NCBI RefSeq assembly: GCF_025351285.1
Contig: NZ_JANXWG010000121.1
Location: 1 to 56,954, forward strand
From: Novosphingobium sp.
GTDB lineage: Bacteria; Pseudomonadota; Alphaproteobacteria; Sphingomonadales; Sphingomonadaceae
Length of the DNA: 56,954 nucleotides
Reading direction: 5' to 3'
Shown piece after piece: positions 27,240-35,873 of this stretch. The notes beneath the pieces are model-generated. The model had not been told where the DNA came from. It searched no databases and saw nothing but the letters and a program-made list of their open reading frames with translations. Numbering within the stretch: position 1 is the stretch's first letter; the number at the start of each line of letters is the position of its first letter. Made by a program: the position numbers and the translations under genes.

Positions 27240-28624
27240 GCCGCTTTTCCCGTATCGCCGCGTTGCTCGCGGCATCGCTCGTTTCGACCTCGGCAATTGC
27301 CGCGCCAACCGATTTCGCGATTACCAACGCCACCGTGGTGCTGGGCGATGGCAGCGCGCCGATCCCCGAAGGGACCGTCGTCGTCCGCAGCGGCAAGGTT
27401 GTCGCTGCCGGGGCGAATGTTTCGGTTCCGGCTGGCGTCAGCGTGATCGACGGCAGCGGCAAGTGGGTCAGCCCCGGCATGGTCGTGGCGGTGACCGATC
27501 TGGGCCTGCTCGATGTCGGCGCGGTGGAGAACAGCAACGACAGCGGTGCGCGTAAATCGCCGTTCAGCGCCGCGCTCGATGTATCGGCCGCGATCGACCC
27601 CGAAGCCATGCCGATCCGCGTCAGCCGTACAGGCGGCGTGACCCGCACCGCCGTTGCACCCAGCGCCGAAAGCTCGATCTTCGCGGGGCAGGGCGCCTAC
27701 GTCGATCTTGCGGCCAGCGGCAACACGATCGACCGCCCGCGCGCGTTCCAGTACGTCGAATTGGGTGAACGGGGCGGGCGGCTGGCCGGCGGCAGTCGGG
27801 TTTCGGCGCAGGCGATCTTGCGCAATGCCTTGCGCGAAGCCCGCGATTTTGCGCGGCGCGCAGGGCCGACCGGCGCGCGGCGCGGAACCGCAACTGTCGG
27901 GTCCGTGCAACCCGCATCGCCCGAAGCCGGCAGAATCGCCGAAAGCGACGTCGCGCGCGGCACCGATGTTCAACTGACCCGCGCCGATGCCGCCGCGCTG
28001 GTTCCGGTCGTCAACGGCACGCAGCCGTTGTTCGTCCATGTGGAGCGCATGGCGGACTTGCGCCAAACCCTTGCGCTCAGCCATGAATTCCCCGCTTTAC
28101 GGCTGGTGATCGTGGGTGCGGCCGAGGGCTGGCGCGTGGCGGACGAGATCGCCGCAGCGCATGTGCCGGTCATCGCCAGCGGGATTACCGACTTGCCAGG
28201 CGCGTTCGAGACGATGGCTGCCACGCAATCGAACATCGGGCGGATGGTCCGCGCGGGGGTTCGGGTGGCGATCGGCAACATGTTCGACAACGACCAGCCG
28301 CGCTATGCCCGGCAATATGCGGGCAACCTCGTGGCTTTGACGAGGCTACCGGGCGCGACCGGGCTGACCTGGGGGCAGGCCTTCGCCGCCATCAGTTCGG
28401 TGCCGGCCGAGATCATGGGTGAAGGGGCGCACTTCGGCAGCTTGCTACCCGGCCATGCGGCCGACGTTGTGGTGTGGGACGGCGATCCGCTCGAACTCGG
28501 GTCGGGTGCCGAGCGGGTTTTCATCGACGGGGTGGAACAGCCGCTCGACAACCACCAGACCCGGCTGCGGACACGCTATCGCCATCCACAGGAAGGTGCG
28601 CTACCCAAGGCCTACGAATGGTGA
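27236..28624 (+). CDS. Amidohydrolase-like protein lacking metal ligands
   Basis: A 462-residue paralog-type partner of the preceding gene with a signal peptide (ending TSAIAAP). It has the typical frame FAITNATVVLGDGSAPIPEG, then VVRSGKVVAAGANVSVPAG and, at the C-terminus, GSLLPGHAADVVVWDGDPLE. Where the first protein has IDIHSHLG, this one reads VVAVTDLG (83-90), so the HxH pair is absent. The later metal-binding His and Asp positions are also not evident. It is probably a non-catalytic or altered partner; the ATGA overlap with the active enzyme suggests coupled synthesis. Confidence 0.83.
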   Translation: MSRFSRIAALLAASLVSTSAIAAPTDFAITNATVVLGDGSAPIPEGTVVVRSGKVVAAGANVSVPAGVSVIDGSGKWVSPGMVVAVTDLGLLDVGAVENSNDSGARKSPFSAALDVSAAIDPEAMPIRVSRTGGVTRTAVAPSAESSIFAGQGAYVDLAASGNTIDRPRAFQYVELGERGGRLAGGSRVSAQAILRNALREARDFARRAGPTGARRGTATVGSVQPASPEAGRIAESDVARGTDVQLTRADAAALVPVVNGTQPLFVHVERMADLRQTLALSHEFPALRLVIVGAAEGWRVADEIAAAHVPVIASGITDLPGAFETMAATQSNIGRMVRAGVRVAIGNMFDNDQPRYARQYAGNLVALTRLPGATGLTWGQAFAAISSVPAEIMGEGAHFGSLLPGHAADVVVWDGDPLELGSGAERVFIDGVEQPLDNHQTRLRTRYRHPQEGALPKAYEW

Positions 28625-28679
28625 GTTTACTGTAAGCCCCGGGTCGAAAACGGCCGGGGTTCAATTGGGGGTCGGTAGA

Positions 28680-29363
28680 TTGGCAGGTCATTCACTCGCG
28701 CCGCTCGGCGTCTCGGTGTCGGTGTTCGTCGGATCGCATTTCCTGCTGTCGCATCCGTTGCGGCGCCCGCTGGCGCGCGCGTTGGGTGAACGAACGTTTC
28801 TGCTGGTCTATTCGCTGGTGGCGATCGGGCTGTTCGGCTGGATGGCGGTGGCTTTCGCGCATGCGCCAGCCGGGCCGACGCTTTGGAACGGTTATGCGTG
28901 GCTGCCGTGGAGCCTGGCCAGCCTGCTGACGCTGATCGCGCTTTCGCTGTTCATCGGTTCGCTCTCGGGCAATCCGGCGCTGCCGCAAGCCAACATGGCG
29001 GGGGTTTCGGCGCGCAAGCCGATGGGCGTGTTCAAGATCACGCGGCATCCGATGATGTGGGGTTTTGCCGTGTGGGCGCTGGCGCATGCCATCGTCGCGC
29101 CCAGCCCGCGCGTGCTGATCCTGGCCGGGGCTATGGCGTTTCTGGCGCTGGTGGGGGCGCATGGGCAGGACTTGCGCAAGAGCGAACTCAATCCGCGCGA
29201 ATGGAACGTGTGGCGCAAGCGGACCAGCTACTGGCCGCAGCTTTCAGCGACGAGTGAACTTGGGCGCCAATGGCTGAGCGTGCCGTTGGCGTGGCTGGCG
29301 ATTACCTGGTTGCACTTGCCGGTGGGCCACATCCCGGCCGGGGTGTGGCGGTTGCTCGCTTGA
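28680..29363 (+). CDS. NnrU family membrane protein
   Basis: A 227-residue protein with about five or six hydrophobic segments. VFVGSHFLLSHPLRRPLA, then GVFKITRHPMMWGFAVWALAH, HGQDLRKSELNPREWNVWRK and a C-terminal hydrophobic segment fit the NnrU family. Members are linked to denitrification in some bacteria, or to quinone/lipid methyltransferase-type ICMT folds. The TTG at 28680 has GGGGGTCGG upstream; other in-frame starts lie inside the previous gene. No nitrate genes are nearby. Confidence 0.72.
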   Translation: MAGHSLAPLGVSVSVFVGSHFLLSHPLRRPLARALGERTFLLVYSLVAIGLFGWMAVAFAHAPAGPTLWNGYAWLPWSLASLLTLIALSLFIGSLSGNPALPQANMAGVSARKPMGVFKITRHPMMWGFAVWALAHAIVAPSPRVLILAGAMAFLALVGAHGQDLRKSELNPREWNVWRKRTSYWPQLSATSELGRQWLSVPLAWLAITWLHLPVGHIPAGVWRLLA

Positions 29364-29370
29364 TCCGGGT

Positions 29371-29898
29371 TCAGGCGGCTTCTTTTTCAACGTAGTCGGG
29401 AAAGAAGCTTGGCGCGCGGGTGGACCAGCCGGGCGCGGTTGCAGCGGCTTCGCTGATCGACTGGAGCAGTCCCTTGCGGCGGTTCGGGCGGATCTGCGGC
29501 AGCGCAGCGGCGCCGCAGAACGCCGCTGGCAACCACGGCCGCGCTTTTGGCCCGAGCAGGCGTTCATATAGGAAGCGATAGGCCGAAAAGCACTCGATCC
29601 GTTCCTGCGAAAGGTCGAAGGCGGTCACGCGCACCAGCTTGCCGATGAAGGCTTCCAATCCGTCGAAGCTTTCACCTGCCGGCAACTCGCGGCGCAGACC
29701 GCGCAAGTCCTGGTAAGCGATGTACTGGCTGCGGATCGAGGCGGTTTCGGCGGCATCGCGTGCCCACAGCCGGAAGGCGTCCTGTCGACCCAGTCCGACA
29801 TCGAGGCTGCGCTTGATGTAACGCTGCTCGCCCGAGGTGAACCCGGCGAATTCGCGCAGTTCGGCAATGGTCAGCGATGCGGTACCGGCGCTGTTCAT
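29371..29898 (-). CDS. Hypothetical protein
   Basis: A 175-residue protein with no motif I recognise. It is helical and charged (RQDAFRLWARDAAETASIRS; VRVTAFDLSQERIECFSAYR), without signal or membrane segments. It converges with the NnrU gene, 7 bases between stops. About 70-90 bases upstream is an imperfect dyad GGTTACCAA-N8-TTGGTTAAC containing CtrA-like half-sites. It marks the last gene before the accessory region. Confidence 0.6.
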   Translation of the reverse strand: MNSAGTASLTIAELREFAGFTSGEQRYIKRSLDVGLGRQDAFRLWARDAAETASIRSQYIAYQDLRGLRRELPAGESFDGLEAFIGKLVRVTAFDLSQERIECFSAYRFLYERLLGPKARPWLPAAFCGAAALPQIRPNRRKGLLQSISEAAATAPGWSTRAPSFFPDYVEKEAA

Positions 29899-30438
29899 GA
29901 CAGGTGACCCCTTGGTTGGCGCCGGACCCCTCCCGTCCGGCTACCAGGTCACTTGACCAGAATTGGGTTACCAAGCCGTAAATTGGTTAACACGGGGTGG
30001 ACCTGTCGCTCCGAAAGGACTTCGCCAACACTTTGGCGCAAGCCTACCGACGGCGATAGCGAAAGTACCACATTTTAGGCACAAAAATCATATATCTATC
30101 TGACATTAAAGTAAAAAATCGATTATTTTTGCCGTCAATTTTTCGCAATGTAATCACAAAGTAAGCACCATTTCACTTAGCAAAACCTTATAGGGGGCGG
30201 ATACGGACTGCCATGAGGCGCTGAGCCGCCTTTCCAACGCGCCTTGAAACCAGCCTCCAGACACCCTGACATCAGTGCGCTAGGATGACGCCGAGACACC
30301 TTACTGGTCGTTCGCCAATTTGACATACACAGATTTATAAATCAGAAAATAAGGCTGAATTTGATATCGCCTCTTTGCGCCTGGGAGAATCTGACATATG
30401 CAATTCGCAATGGCAGATTGAGAGGCACTTTTTGAGAT
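29899..30438. other. AT-rich gene-free stretch at the island boundary
   Basis: No convincing gene is present in these 540 bases. About 30060-30180 is markedly AT-rich against the GC-rich surroundings, with AAAAATCGATTATTTTT. A perfect 12-bp palindrome GATTTATAAATC lies at 30332-30343, about 100 bases before the Fic start. TTGACATAC at about 30320 may be part of the Fic promoter. The stretch separates ordinary chromosomal genes from accessory genes. Confidence 0.5.
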
Positions 30439-31575
30439 ATGGAACTTTCGGCCTACCAAGCAGGGCAGTTTGAGGCCCAATTTGAGTATCGCAGCTTCCT
30501 GCCCGAGCCCATCAACCATGGCTGGCTGATCTCAGACCCGCAGGTACTGCAATTGCTCGGCCAGGCCGATCGCGCACTTGGCGAACTGAACGCCTTTGCG
30601 CAGCTGATCCCCGACATCGAATTCTTCATCCGCATGTACGTGGCCAAGGAAGCCACGCAATCCAGCCGAATTGAAGGCACCCAGACCAACATCGAAGATG
30701 CCTTCAAGGATGCAGAAGACCTGCTGCCGGAAGTGCGCGACGACTGGAGCGAGGTCCAGAACTACATCCGCGCCATCACCTTCGCCATAGATAGCCTGGA
30801 GCGCCTACCACTGTCTAACCGGCTGCTACGCGACACCCATGCGATTCTGCTCGACGGGGTGCGGGGCGAAACGAAACGGCCTGGCGAATTCCGCATCAGC
30901 CAGAACTGGATCGGGGTGAGCCTGAAGAACGCCGTCTTTGTGCCGCCGCACCATGATCATGTCCCGCAACTAATGAGCGACCTCGAAAAGTTCTTGCATA
31001 ACGCAGAGGCGATGGTGCCGCCGCTGATCAAGATTGCGATCGCGCACTACCAGTTCGAGACGATTCACCCGTTCCTCGATGGCAACGGCCGATTGGGGCG
31101 GTTGATGATTTCACTCTACCTCGCCTCGGAGAAGCTGCTGGTGAAGCCAGCGCTTTACCTTTCCGACTATTTCGAGCGGAACAAAACCGCCTACGTCGAC
31201 CACATGATGGCGGTGCGCCAAGGAAACCACATGCGGGATTGGCTGGTATTCTTCCTGCACGGAGTGGAGGAAACGGCGCGCGGATCAGCGGGCGTCTTCC
31301 GGGCAATCCTGGCGCTGAAGGAGCGTATCGAACGCGAGGTGCTGCCGCGCTTCAGCCACCGCAGGCAGGAGAATGCCCAGCAATTGATGCGCCATCTCTA
31401 TGCGCAGCCGGTAGTCGACGTGAAGGCGATCACCTCATTTCTATCGACTACGACCAATACGGCAGCGTCCCTGATCAGCGATATGGTCGAGCACGGTGTT
31501 CTGGTCGAGATGACTGGGCAAAGGCGGAACCGCCTGTTCTTGTTCCATGATTATCTCGAACTCTTCCGAAAATAG
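30439..31575 (+). CDS. Fic family protein (AMPylase-type)
   Basis: A 378-residue Fic protein. The active-site loop is HPFLDGNGRLGR with catalytic H210, matching HxFx(D/E)GNGRxxR. An N-terminal inhibitory motif S75-x3-E79-G80 in SSRIEGTQ makes it a class II, self-inhibited enzyme. The C-terminus contains a winged-helix-like region (TSFLSTTTNTAASLISDMVE). Fic enzymes transfer AMP or other nucleotides to target proteins. It stands alone without a separate antitoxin, as expected for class II. It is in an accessory region, so a defence or interbacterial role is possible but unproven. Confidence 0.92.
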   Translation: MELSAYQAGQFEAQFEYRSFLPEPINHGWLISDPQVLQLLGQADRALGELNAFAQLIPDIEFFIRMYVAKEATQSSRIEGTQTNIEDAFKDAEDLLPEVRDDWSEVQNYIRAITFAIDSLERLPLSNRLLRDTHAILLDGVRGETKRPGEFRISQNWIGVSLKNAVFVPPHHDHVPQLMSDLEKFLHNAEAMVPPLIKIAIAHYQFETIHPFLDGNGRLGRLMISLYLASEKLLVKPALYLSDYFERNKTAYVDHMMAVRQGNHMRDWLVFFLHGVEETARGSAGVFRAILALKERIEREVLPRFSHRRQENAQQLMRHLYAQPVVDVKAITSFLSTTTNTAASLISDMVEHGVLVEMTGQRRNRLFLFHDYLELFRK

Positions 31576-31660
31576 ATCCCGCGCTCGCCTGGTTTTTCCC
31601 GGCTTGCCCTACGCTTGACCATACATTTCTGTCGCTCGCCCCTCATCGAGACGTGGCCGG

Positions 31661-31773
31661 ATTTGGCCGGATAATCTGTTTGAAAGCCGAACCGAAGCGC
31701 GATTATTCAAGGAAATTCAACGGTAATTGGCAAGCACTGTTCAGGCCAACGACTGGCTGAATTTGGCCGGATA
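31661..31773 (+). repeat. Direct repeat ATTTGGCCGGATA, two copies 100 bp apart
   Basis: The 13-mer is at 31661-31673 and 31761-31773. GGCCGG also precedes the first copy. The repeats lie between the Fic gene and the HTH/recombinase module, so a recombinase site is possible. No gene is evident between 31576 and 31842. Confidence 0.45.
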
Positions 31774-31842
31774 CCCGTTCCTGTTCAGACCATTGGGCGG
31801 CTTACGCCAAGCCTGCGTAAGGGCAAGTGAAGGGCCAGATTG

Positions 31843-32211
31843 CTACTCCCGCGCTTTGTCGATTGCAGCCACCACATCAACCAGTTGTTCTCTTAGCCCA
31901 AGGATGCCGACGGCCAGAACCAGATCCGGCCGGTCAGCCAATTCCAACACGGCCTTGAGGACGATGTTCGAATGCCGCATGAGAATCACCAGATTGTCGG
32001 CGCTCGGCCCGTTCTTGCCATCGAACCAGTTGCGTACAGCACGTTCGTTTGAATGGGTAAGCCGCGCGACAGTTTTGACCGATGACGGCGTTGCACCAAA
32101 TTCCGCGCGGAGCGCTGCTGCGATAACATGGGCCAGCGACTCCGGCGTGATCGCCGGAAAAGTTTTTCCTGATTCCGACTGAATCTTTCGGTCCTTCTTG
32201 GTGAACGACAT
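31843..32211 (-). CDS. Small HTH-like DNA-binding protein
   Basis: A 122-residue protein starting MSFTKKDRKIQSESGKTFPA. The middle (ATPSSVKTVARLTHSNERAV, then RNWFDGKNGPSADNLVILMRHS) has the spacing of a helix-turn-helix and resembles regulators found near mobile elements. GGAGGAGG is a strong ribosome site for the start at 32211; a longer frame to 32352 would overlap the recombinase. It is divergent from the recombinase, 70 bases apart, so it may control it. Confidence 0.72.
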   Translation of the reverse strand: MSFTKKDRKIQSESGKTFPAITPESLAHVIAAALRAEFGATPSSVKTVARLTHSNERAVRNWFDGKNGPSADNLVILMRHSNIVLKAVLELADRPDLVLAVGILGLREQLVDVVAAIDKARE

Positions 32212-32281
32212 TCGCCCCTCCTCCAGATAAGTTTCCGGAGAGTTTAGCGCGTCTCCTGGGAGCGAACTGGAAGCATCGGTT

Positions 32282-33847
32282 GTGACAAACACTTCGGGCA
32301 ATAGTGACGAGAAGCCTGAGCGCCTGATACGGGCGGCGCAATACGTGCGCATGTCGACCGAGCATCAGAAATACTCAACTGAGAATCAGGCAGAGATTAT
32401 TGCCGAGTATGCGGCGCATCGCGGCTTCGAGATTGTTCGGACCTATGAGGACTCGGGGAAGAGCGGCCTCAAGTTGGACGGCCGCCTTTCACTTCAGAAG
32501 CTGATCGCGGACGTCCGCTCGGGTAACACGGACTTCGAGGTGGTCCTCGTCTATGATGTCAGCCGATGGGGACGTTTTCAGGATGCCGACGAAAGCGCCT
32601 ACTATGAGTTCATCTGCCGCGAAGGCGGGATCAAGGTGCACTACTGCGCAGAGCAGTTCGAGAACGACGGTAGCCTGAGCGCGACGATCATCAAGAGCAT
32701 GAAGCGGGCCATGGCCGGCGAATACAGCCGGGAATTGTCCGCCAAGGTCTTCACCGGACAGTGTCGCCTCATCCGGCTTGGTTTCCGACAGGGAGGTCCA
32801 GCAGGCTTCGGCCTGCGCCGCGTGCTAGTCGATGAGCACTGCAATCCCAAGACGACACTCCAACGTGGCGAGCAGAAAAGCCTCCAGACCGACCGCGTAG
32901 TCCTGCAACCTGGCCCGCCCGAAGAAGTCGAGATGGTGCGGCGCTTGTACCGCATGTTCGTCGTTCAGCAGCGAACCGAAAGCGAGATTGCCGGGATATT
33001 GAACGGCGAAGGACATGTGACCGATCTCGGCCGCCCGTGGACCCGAGGCACGGTTCACCAGATCCTGACCAACGAAAAATACATCGGCAACAATGTCTAC
33101 AACAGGGTTTCGTTCAAACTGAAGGCCAAGCGAGTCCTCAATCCACCCGACATGTGGGTCCGCCATGACGGGGCCTTCGAGCCGATTGTCGAACCAGACT
33201 TCTATGAAGCTGCGCAGCGCATCATCGATACCCGGAGCAAGCGCTACACCGACCAGGAACTGCTCGACAGGCTCGCGGCCTTGTTGGCCGAGAAGGGGTG
33301 GCTTTCGGGGCTGGTCATCGACGAAGTCGAGGACATGCCTTCGAGCATTACGTTTCGCCACCGGTTCGGAAGCCTGGTGCGGGCCTATGAGCTGGTCGGT
33401 TATTCGCCGGCGCGGGACTACCGCTACATCGAAACCAACCGGGCCTTGCGAGCCCTCCACCCCGACGTCGTCCAGGAAGTCATCGCCGGGATCGAGAGCG
33501 CAGGCGGTTCGGTCCGCCGGGACCCGGTGTCCGATCTGTTGCACATCAACGAGGAGTTCACGGCGGCGCTGGTCATAGCCCGCTGCCAGGTCAGTCCAGC
33601 AGGAAACCTGCGCTGGAAGATCCGGTTCGATCAGGGTCTTCGGCCGGGAATCACGATCGCAGCCCGGATGGAGGACGATAACCGCACGATACGGGACTAC
33701 TATCTGCTGCCCTGGCTCGATCTCGGGAAGTCGCCTGACCTAAGGCTCGCGCCCGAGAATGGCATCCTGCTCGATGCCTATCGGTACGAGACACTTGAAG
33801 CCTTCATGGATCTGACGCGCCGTGCGGCGCTGCGGGTGGCCGCATGA
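32282..33847 (+). CDS. Serine recombinase family protein
   Basis: A 521-residue large serine recombinase with a GTG start. The catalytic domain has the nucleophile S25 in AQYVRMSTEHQKYSTENQ, then VLVYDVSRWGRFQDADESAY and MAGEYSRELSAKVF. The recombinase domain follows (GGPAGFGLRR; EIAGILNGEGHVTDLGRPWT; TVHQILTNEKYIGN). The C-terminal 200 residues are an unusual extension in place of the normal zinc-ribbon/coiled-coil. It begins a three-gene unit with two ParB-like genes whose starts overlap stops (ATGA). Confidence 0.92.
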   Translation: MTNTSGNSDEKPERLIRAAQYVRMSTEHQKYSTENQAEIIAEYAAHRGFEIVRTYEDSGKSGLKLDGRLSLQKLIADVRSGNTDFEVVLVYDVSRWGRFQDADESAYYEFICREGGIKVHYCAEQFENDGSLSATIIKSMKRAMAGEYSRELSAKVFTGQCRLIRLGFRQGGPAGFGLRRVLVDEHCNPKTTLQRGEQKSLQTDRVVLQPGPPEEVEMVRRLYRMFVVQQRTESEIAGILNGEGHVTDLGRPWTRGTVHQILTNEKYIGNNVYNRVSFKLKAKRVLNPPDMWVRHDGAFEPIVEPDFYEAAQRIIDTRSKRYTDQELLDRLAALLAEKGWLSGLVIDEVEDMPSSITFRHRFGSLVRAYELVGYSPARDYRYIETNRALRALHPDVVQEVIAGIESAGGSVRRDPVSDLLHINEEFTAALVIARCQVSPAGNLRWKIRFDQGLRPGITIAARMEDDNRTIRDYYLLPWLDLGKSPDLRLAPENGILLDAYRYETLEAFMDLTRRAALRVAA

Positions 33848-33933
33848 GCGACCCCGTCCCCGAAATCCGCATGGTGCCGGTCGACCTCATCACGATTCTC
33901 AATCCGCGTGTGCGGAACAAACGCATCTTCTAG
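33844..33933 (+). pseudogene. Lost 5' end of the first ParB-like gene, ending in TAG
   Basis: The ATG at 33844 overlaps the recombinase stop by four bases and opens a frame of 29 codons (ending VRNKRIF) that ends in TAG at 33931-33933. The same frame continues without further stops to 34728. The expected residue at the stop is probably Gln (CAG to TAG). The intact gene would be a normal second member of the unit. Confidence 0.75.
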
Positions 33934-33939
33934 GAGCTG

Positions 33940-34728
33940 GTGGACAGCATCGCCCATCTGGGGCTGAAGAAGCCGATTACGGTGAGCCAGCGCGCCGGCA
34001 AGACACGCTATGATCTGGTTTGCGGACAGGGCCGGCTAGAAGCCTTCATCGCGCTTGGTCAGTCCGAAATCCCAGCCATCATCGTCGATGCCTCGGAAGA
34101 GGATTGCTACGTGATGAGCCTGGTCGAGAACCTGGCCCGGCGACAGCACAGCCCGCTGGAACTCGTCCATGCCATCGGTGTGCTGGCAGCCCGCGGATAT
34201 TCGCACAGCGAAATCGCCGCGAAAGTGGATTTCTCCTACGAATATGTCGCTGCGATCTGCGTCTTGCTCGACAACGGCGAGGAGAAGCTGATTTCCGCGG
34301 TCGAACGCGGCGTCATCCCGCATACCATCGCCATGGAGATCGCGAGGGCCAAAGAGGGCGAGGTCCAGCAAGCCCTGGCTCAGGCGTATGAGGAGAAGAC
34401 CATTCCGGGCAACCAGGTGCTCGCGATCCGGCAGATCATCGAGCAGCGCAACACGAGTGGCAAGCAGACGAGCAAGCGCGGGCAGCGCCCCTGGTGGTCG
34501 CGCCCGGTTACATCGGAAAGCCTCATCCGCTCGTATCAGCGCGAAACCGAGCGCCAGAAGCTGCTCATCAAGCGAGCCTCCCTCGCCCGGAGCCGGCTCC
34601 TGTTCGTAACCAACGCCATGCGCCGCCTGCTGGCAGATGAGCATTTCGTCACGCTGCTGCGCGCGGAAGGCCTCAACAGCATACCGCAGGCCCTCGCTGA
34701 ACGGATCGGCCCCGTGGAACGGCCATGA
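33940..34728 (+). CDS. ParB-like protein, remaining part after nonsense codon
   Basis: The 262-codon frame starts at a GTG (33940), two codons after an in-frame TAG. It has ParB features: LGLKKPITVSQRAGKTRYDL, CGQGRLEAFIALGQSEIPAI, DCYVMSLVENLARRQHSPLE, then the helix-turn-helix YSHSEIAAKVDFSYEYVAAI. The C-terminal region resembles RepB/ParB-like proteins found next to recombinases. If GTG works as a restart, a shortened protein could still be made, lacking about 30 residues of the N-terminal fold. No ParA is nearby. Confidence 0.75.
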   Translation: MDSIAHLGLKKPITVSQRAGKTRYDLVCGQGRLEAFIALGQSEIPAIIVDASEEDCYVMSLVENLARRQHSPLELVHAIGVLAARGYSHSEIAAKVDFSYEYVAAICVLLDNGEEKLISAVERGVIPHTIAMEIARAKEGEVQQALAQAYEEKTIPGNQVLAIRQIIEQRNTSGKQTSKRGQRPWWSRPVTSESLIRSYQRETERQKLLIKRASLARSRLLFVTNAMRRLLADEHFVTLLRAEGLNSIPQALAERIGPVERP

Positions 34729-35615
34729 ACAGCCCCGTGAAAATCGCCTTCGAGCAGCAAGTGCTCCAAATTCCGATCAGCAAATTGCTGCCAACGCGGA
34801 CTCTGCCCAAGGGCATGCATGACAGCGTCAAATATCGCCGGATTGCCGCCTCGGTTGCGGAAGTGGGGCTTATCGAGCCGATCTCTGTCGCCCGGCAGCG
34901 CGACGGGACGTTCCTCATCCTCGACGGCCATGTCCGTCTGGATGCCTTGCGCGCGCTCGGGGCAACGGAAGCGGCCTGTGTCGTCGCCAGTGACGACGAA
35001 TCCTTCACCTACAACAAGCGGGTCAACCGGCTTGCGACCATCCAGGAACACTACATGATCGTGCGCGCGCTCGAGCGCGGTGTTTCGGAAGAAAAGCTGG
35101 CGCGCGCACTCAACGTCGATGTGAAAGTCATCCGGACAAGGCGCCATCTAATCTCGGGGATCAGCAAGGATGTCGCCGAACTGCTGAAGGACAAGCCGGT
35201 CGGCCACAATGCCTTCCAGAAACTCCGGAAGATGAAGCCGATCCGTCAGCTCGAGGTCGCCGAACTCATGGTGTCGGCCAACAACTACACGTCTTCATAC
35301 GCAAAGGCGTTGCTGGCGACGTCGAAACCCGCCGATCTCCACAAGCCGGACGATCTCAAGAAATCCACGGGACTATCAACGGAACAGATGGCCCGGCTCG
35401 AGCGGGAAATGGCTGCGCTGAATGACGACTACAAGGAATTGGAGGTCTCCTACGGCGACGACATGCTGGTTCTCGTGGTCGCGTCCGGCTTCCTCGAACG
35501 ACTGATCTCGAAGCCCGAAATCAAGCGCTTTCTCGAAACCCGGCACCCGGAGTTTTCGGAGAATTTTCGCGCCATCGTGCAAGCCACCTCGCTCGATCAC
35601 GCCTCGACGGTGTGA
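34725..35615 (+). CDS. ParB/RepB-like protein
   Basis: A 296-residue protein with an ATGA overlap with the preceding gene. The N-terminal ParB domain has YRRIAASVAEVGLIEPISVA and LILDGHVRLDALRALG. A helix-turn-helix follows (EEKLARALNVDVKVIRTRRH), then a C-terminal RepB-type domain (ISKDVAELLKDKPVGHNAFQ). Such pairs encoded after a recombinase recur in alphaproteobacteria; they may help the recombinase find DNA sites, but the role is not established. Confidence 0.83.
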   Translation: MNSPVKIAFEQQVLQIPISKLLPTRTLPKGMHDSVKYRRIAASVAEVGLIEPISVARQRDGTFLILDGHVRLDALRALGATEAACVVASDDESFTYNKRVNRLATIQEHYMIVRALERGVSEEKLARALNVDVKVIRTRRHLISGISKDVAELLKDKPVGHNAFQKLRKMKPIRQLEVAELMVSANNYTSSYAKALLATSKPADLHKPDDLKKSTGLSTEQMARLEREMAALNDDYKELEVSYGDDMLVLVVASGFLERLISKPEIKRFLETRHPEFSENFRAIVQATSLDHASTV

Positions 35616-35737
35616 AGGGCCGATATTGCTGTGGGGACCGGGACCCATTGAGCGCCGGGACCGTCGGAGAAGCCGCCGCGAGGGGTGGATCGAGGACGGC
35701 GGCGGGAATGGCGGCGAACCCGCAGGAAGCCCGCTAG

Positions 35738-35834
35738 GTCAGCCGCCATAGGGCTGACTGCATGCCGTTCTCCGGCATGATATTTGGATGAAATGGGCGC
35801 GCCGGTTCAAGAATGGTGATCTCCCGGCGCGCCC
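35738..35834. repeat. Three consecutive perfect inverted repeats
   Basis: GTCAGCC-N7-GGCTGAC is at 35738-35758, CATGCCG-N5-CGGCATG at 35761-35779 and GGGCGCGCCGG-N18-CCGGCGCGCCC at 35795-35834. None is followed by a T run, so they are not standard terminators. They lie just after the ParB-like genes and before the LysR gene, in 258 bases without a gene. Confidence 0.6.
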
Positions 35835-35873
35835 CGCGTAAATGCCTCGCGAAAATGGATATATCTCTTCGGT

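Noticed and set aside
25080..27308. A 742-codon antisense frame across the POT and amidohydrolase genes
   Set aside because: It spans two real genes and the gap between them, with an Arg/His/Asp-rich product and no domain.
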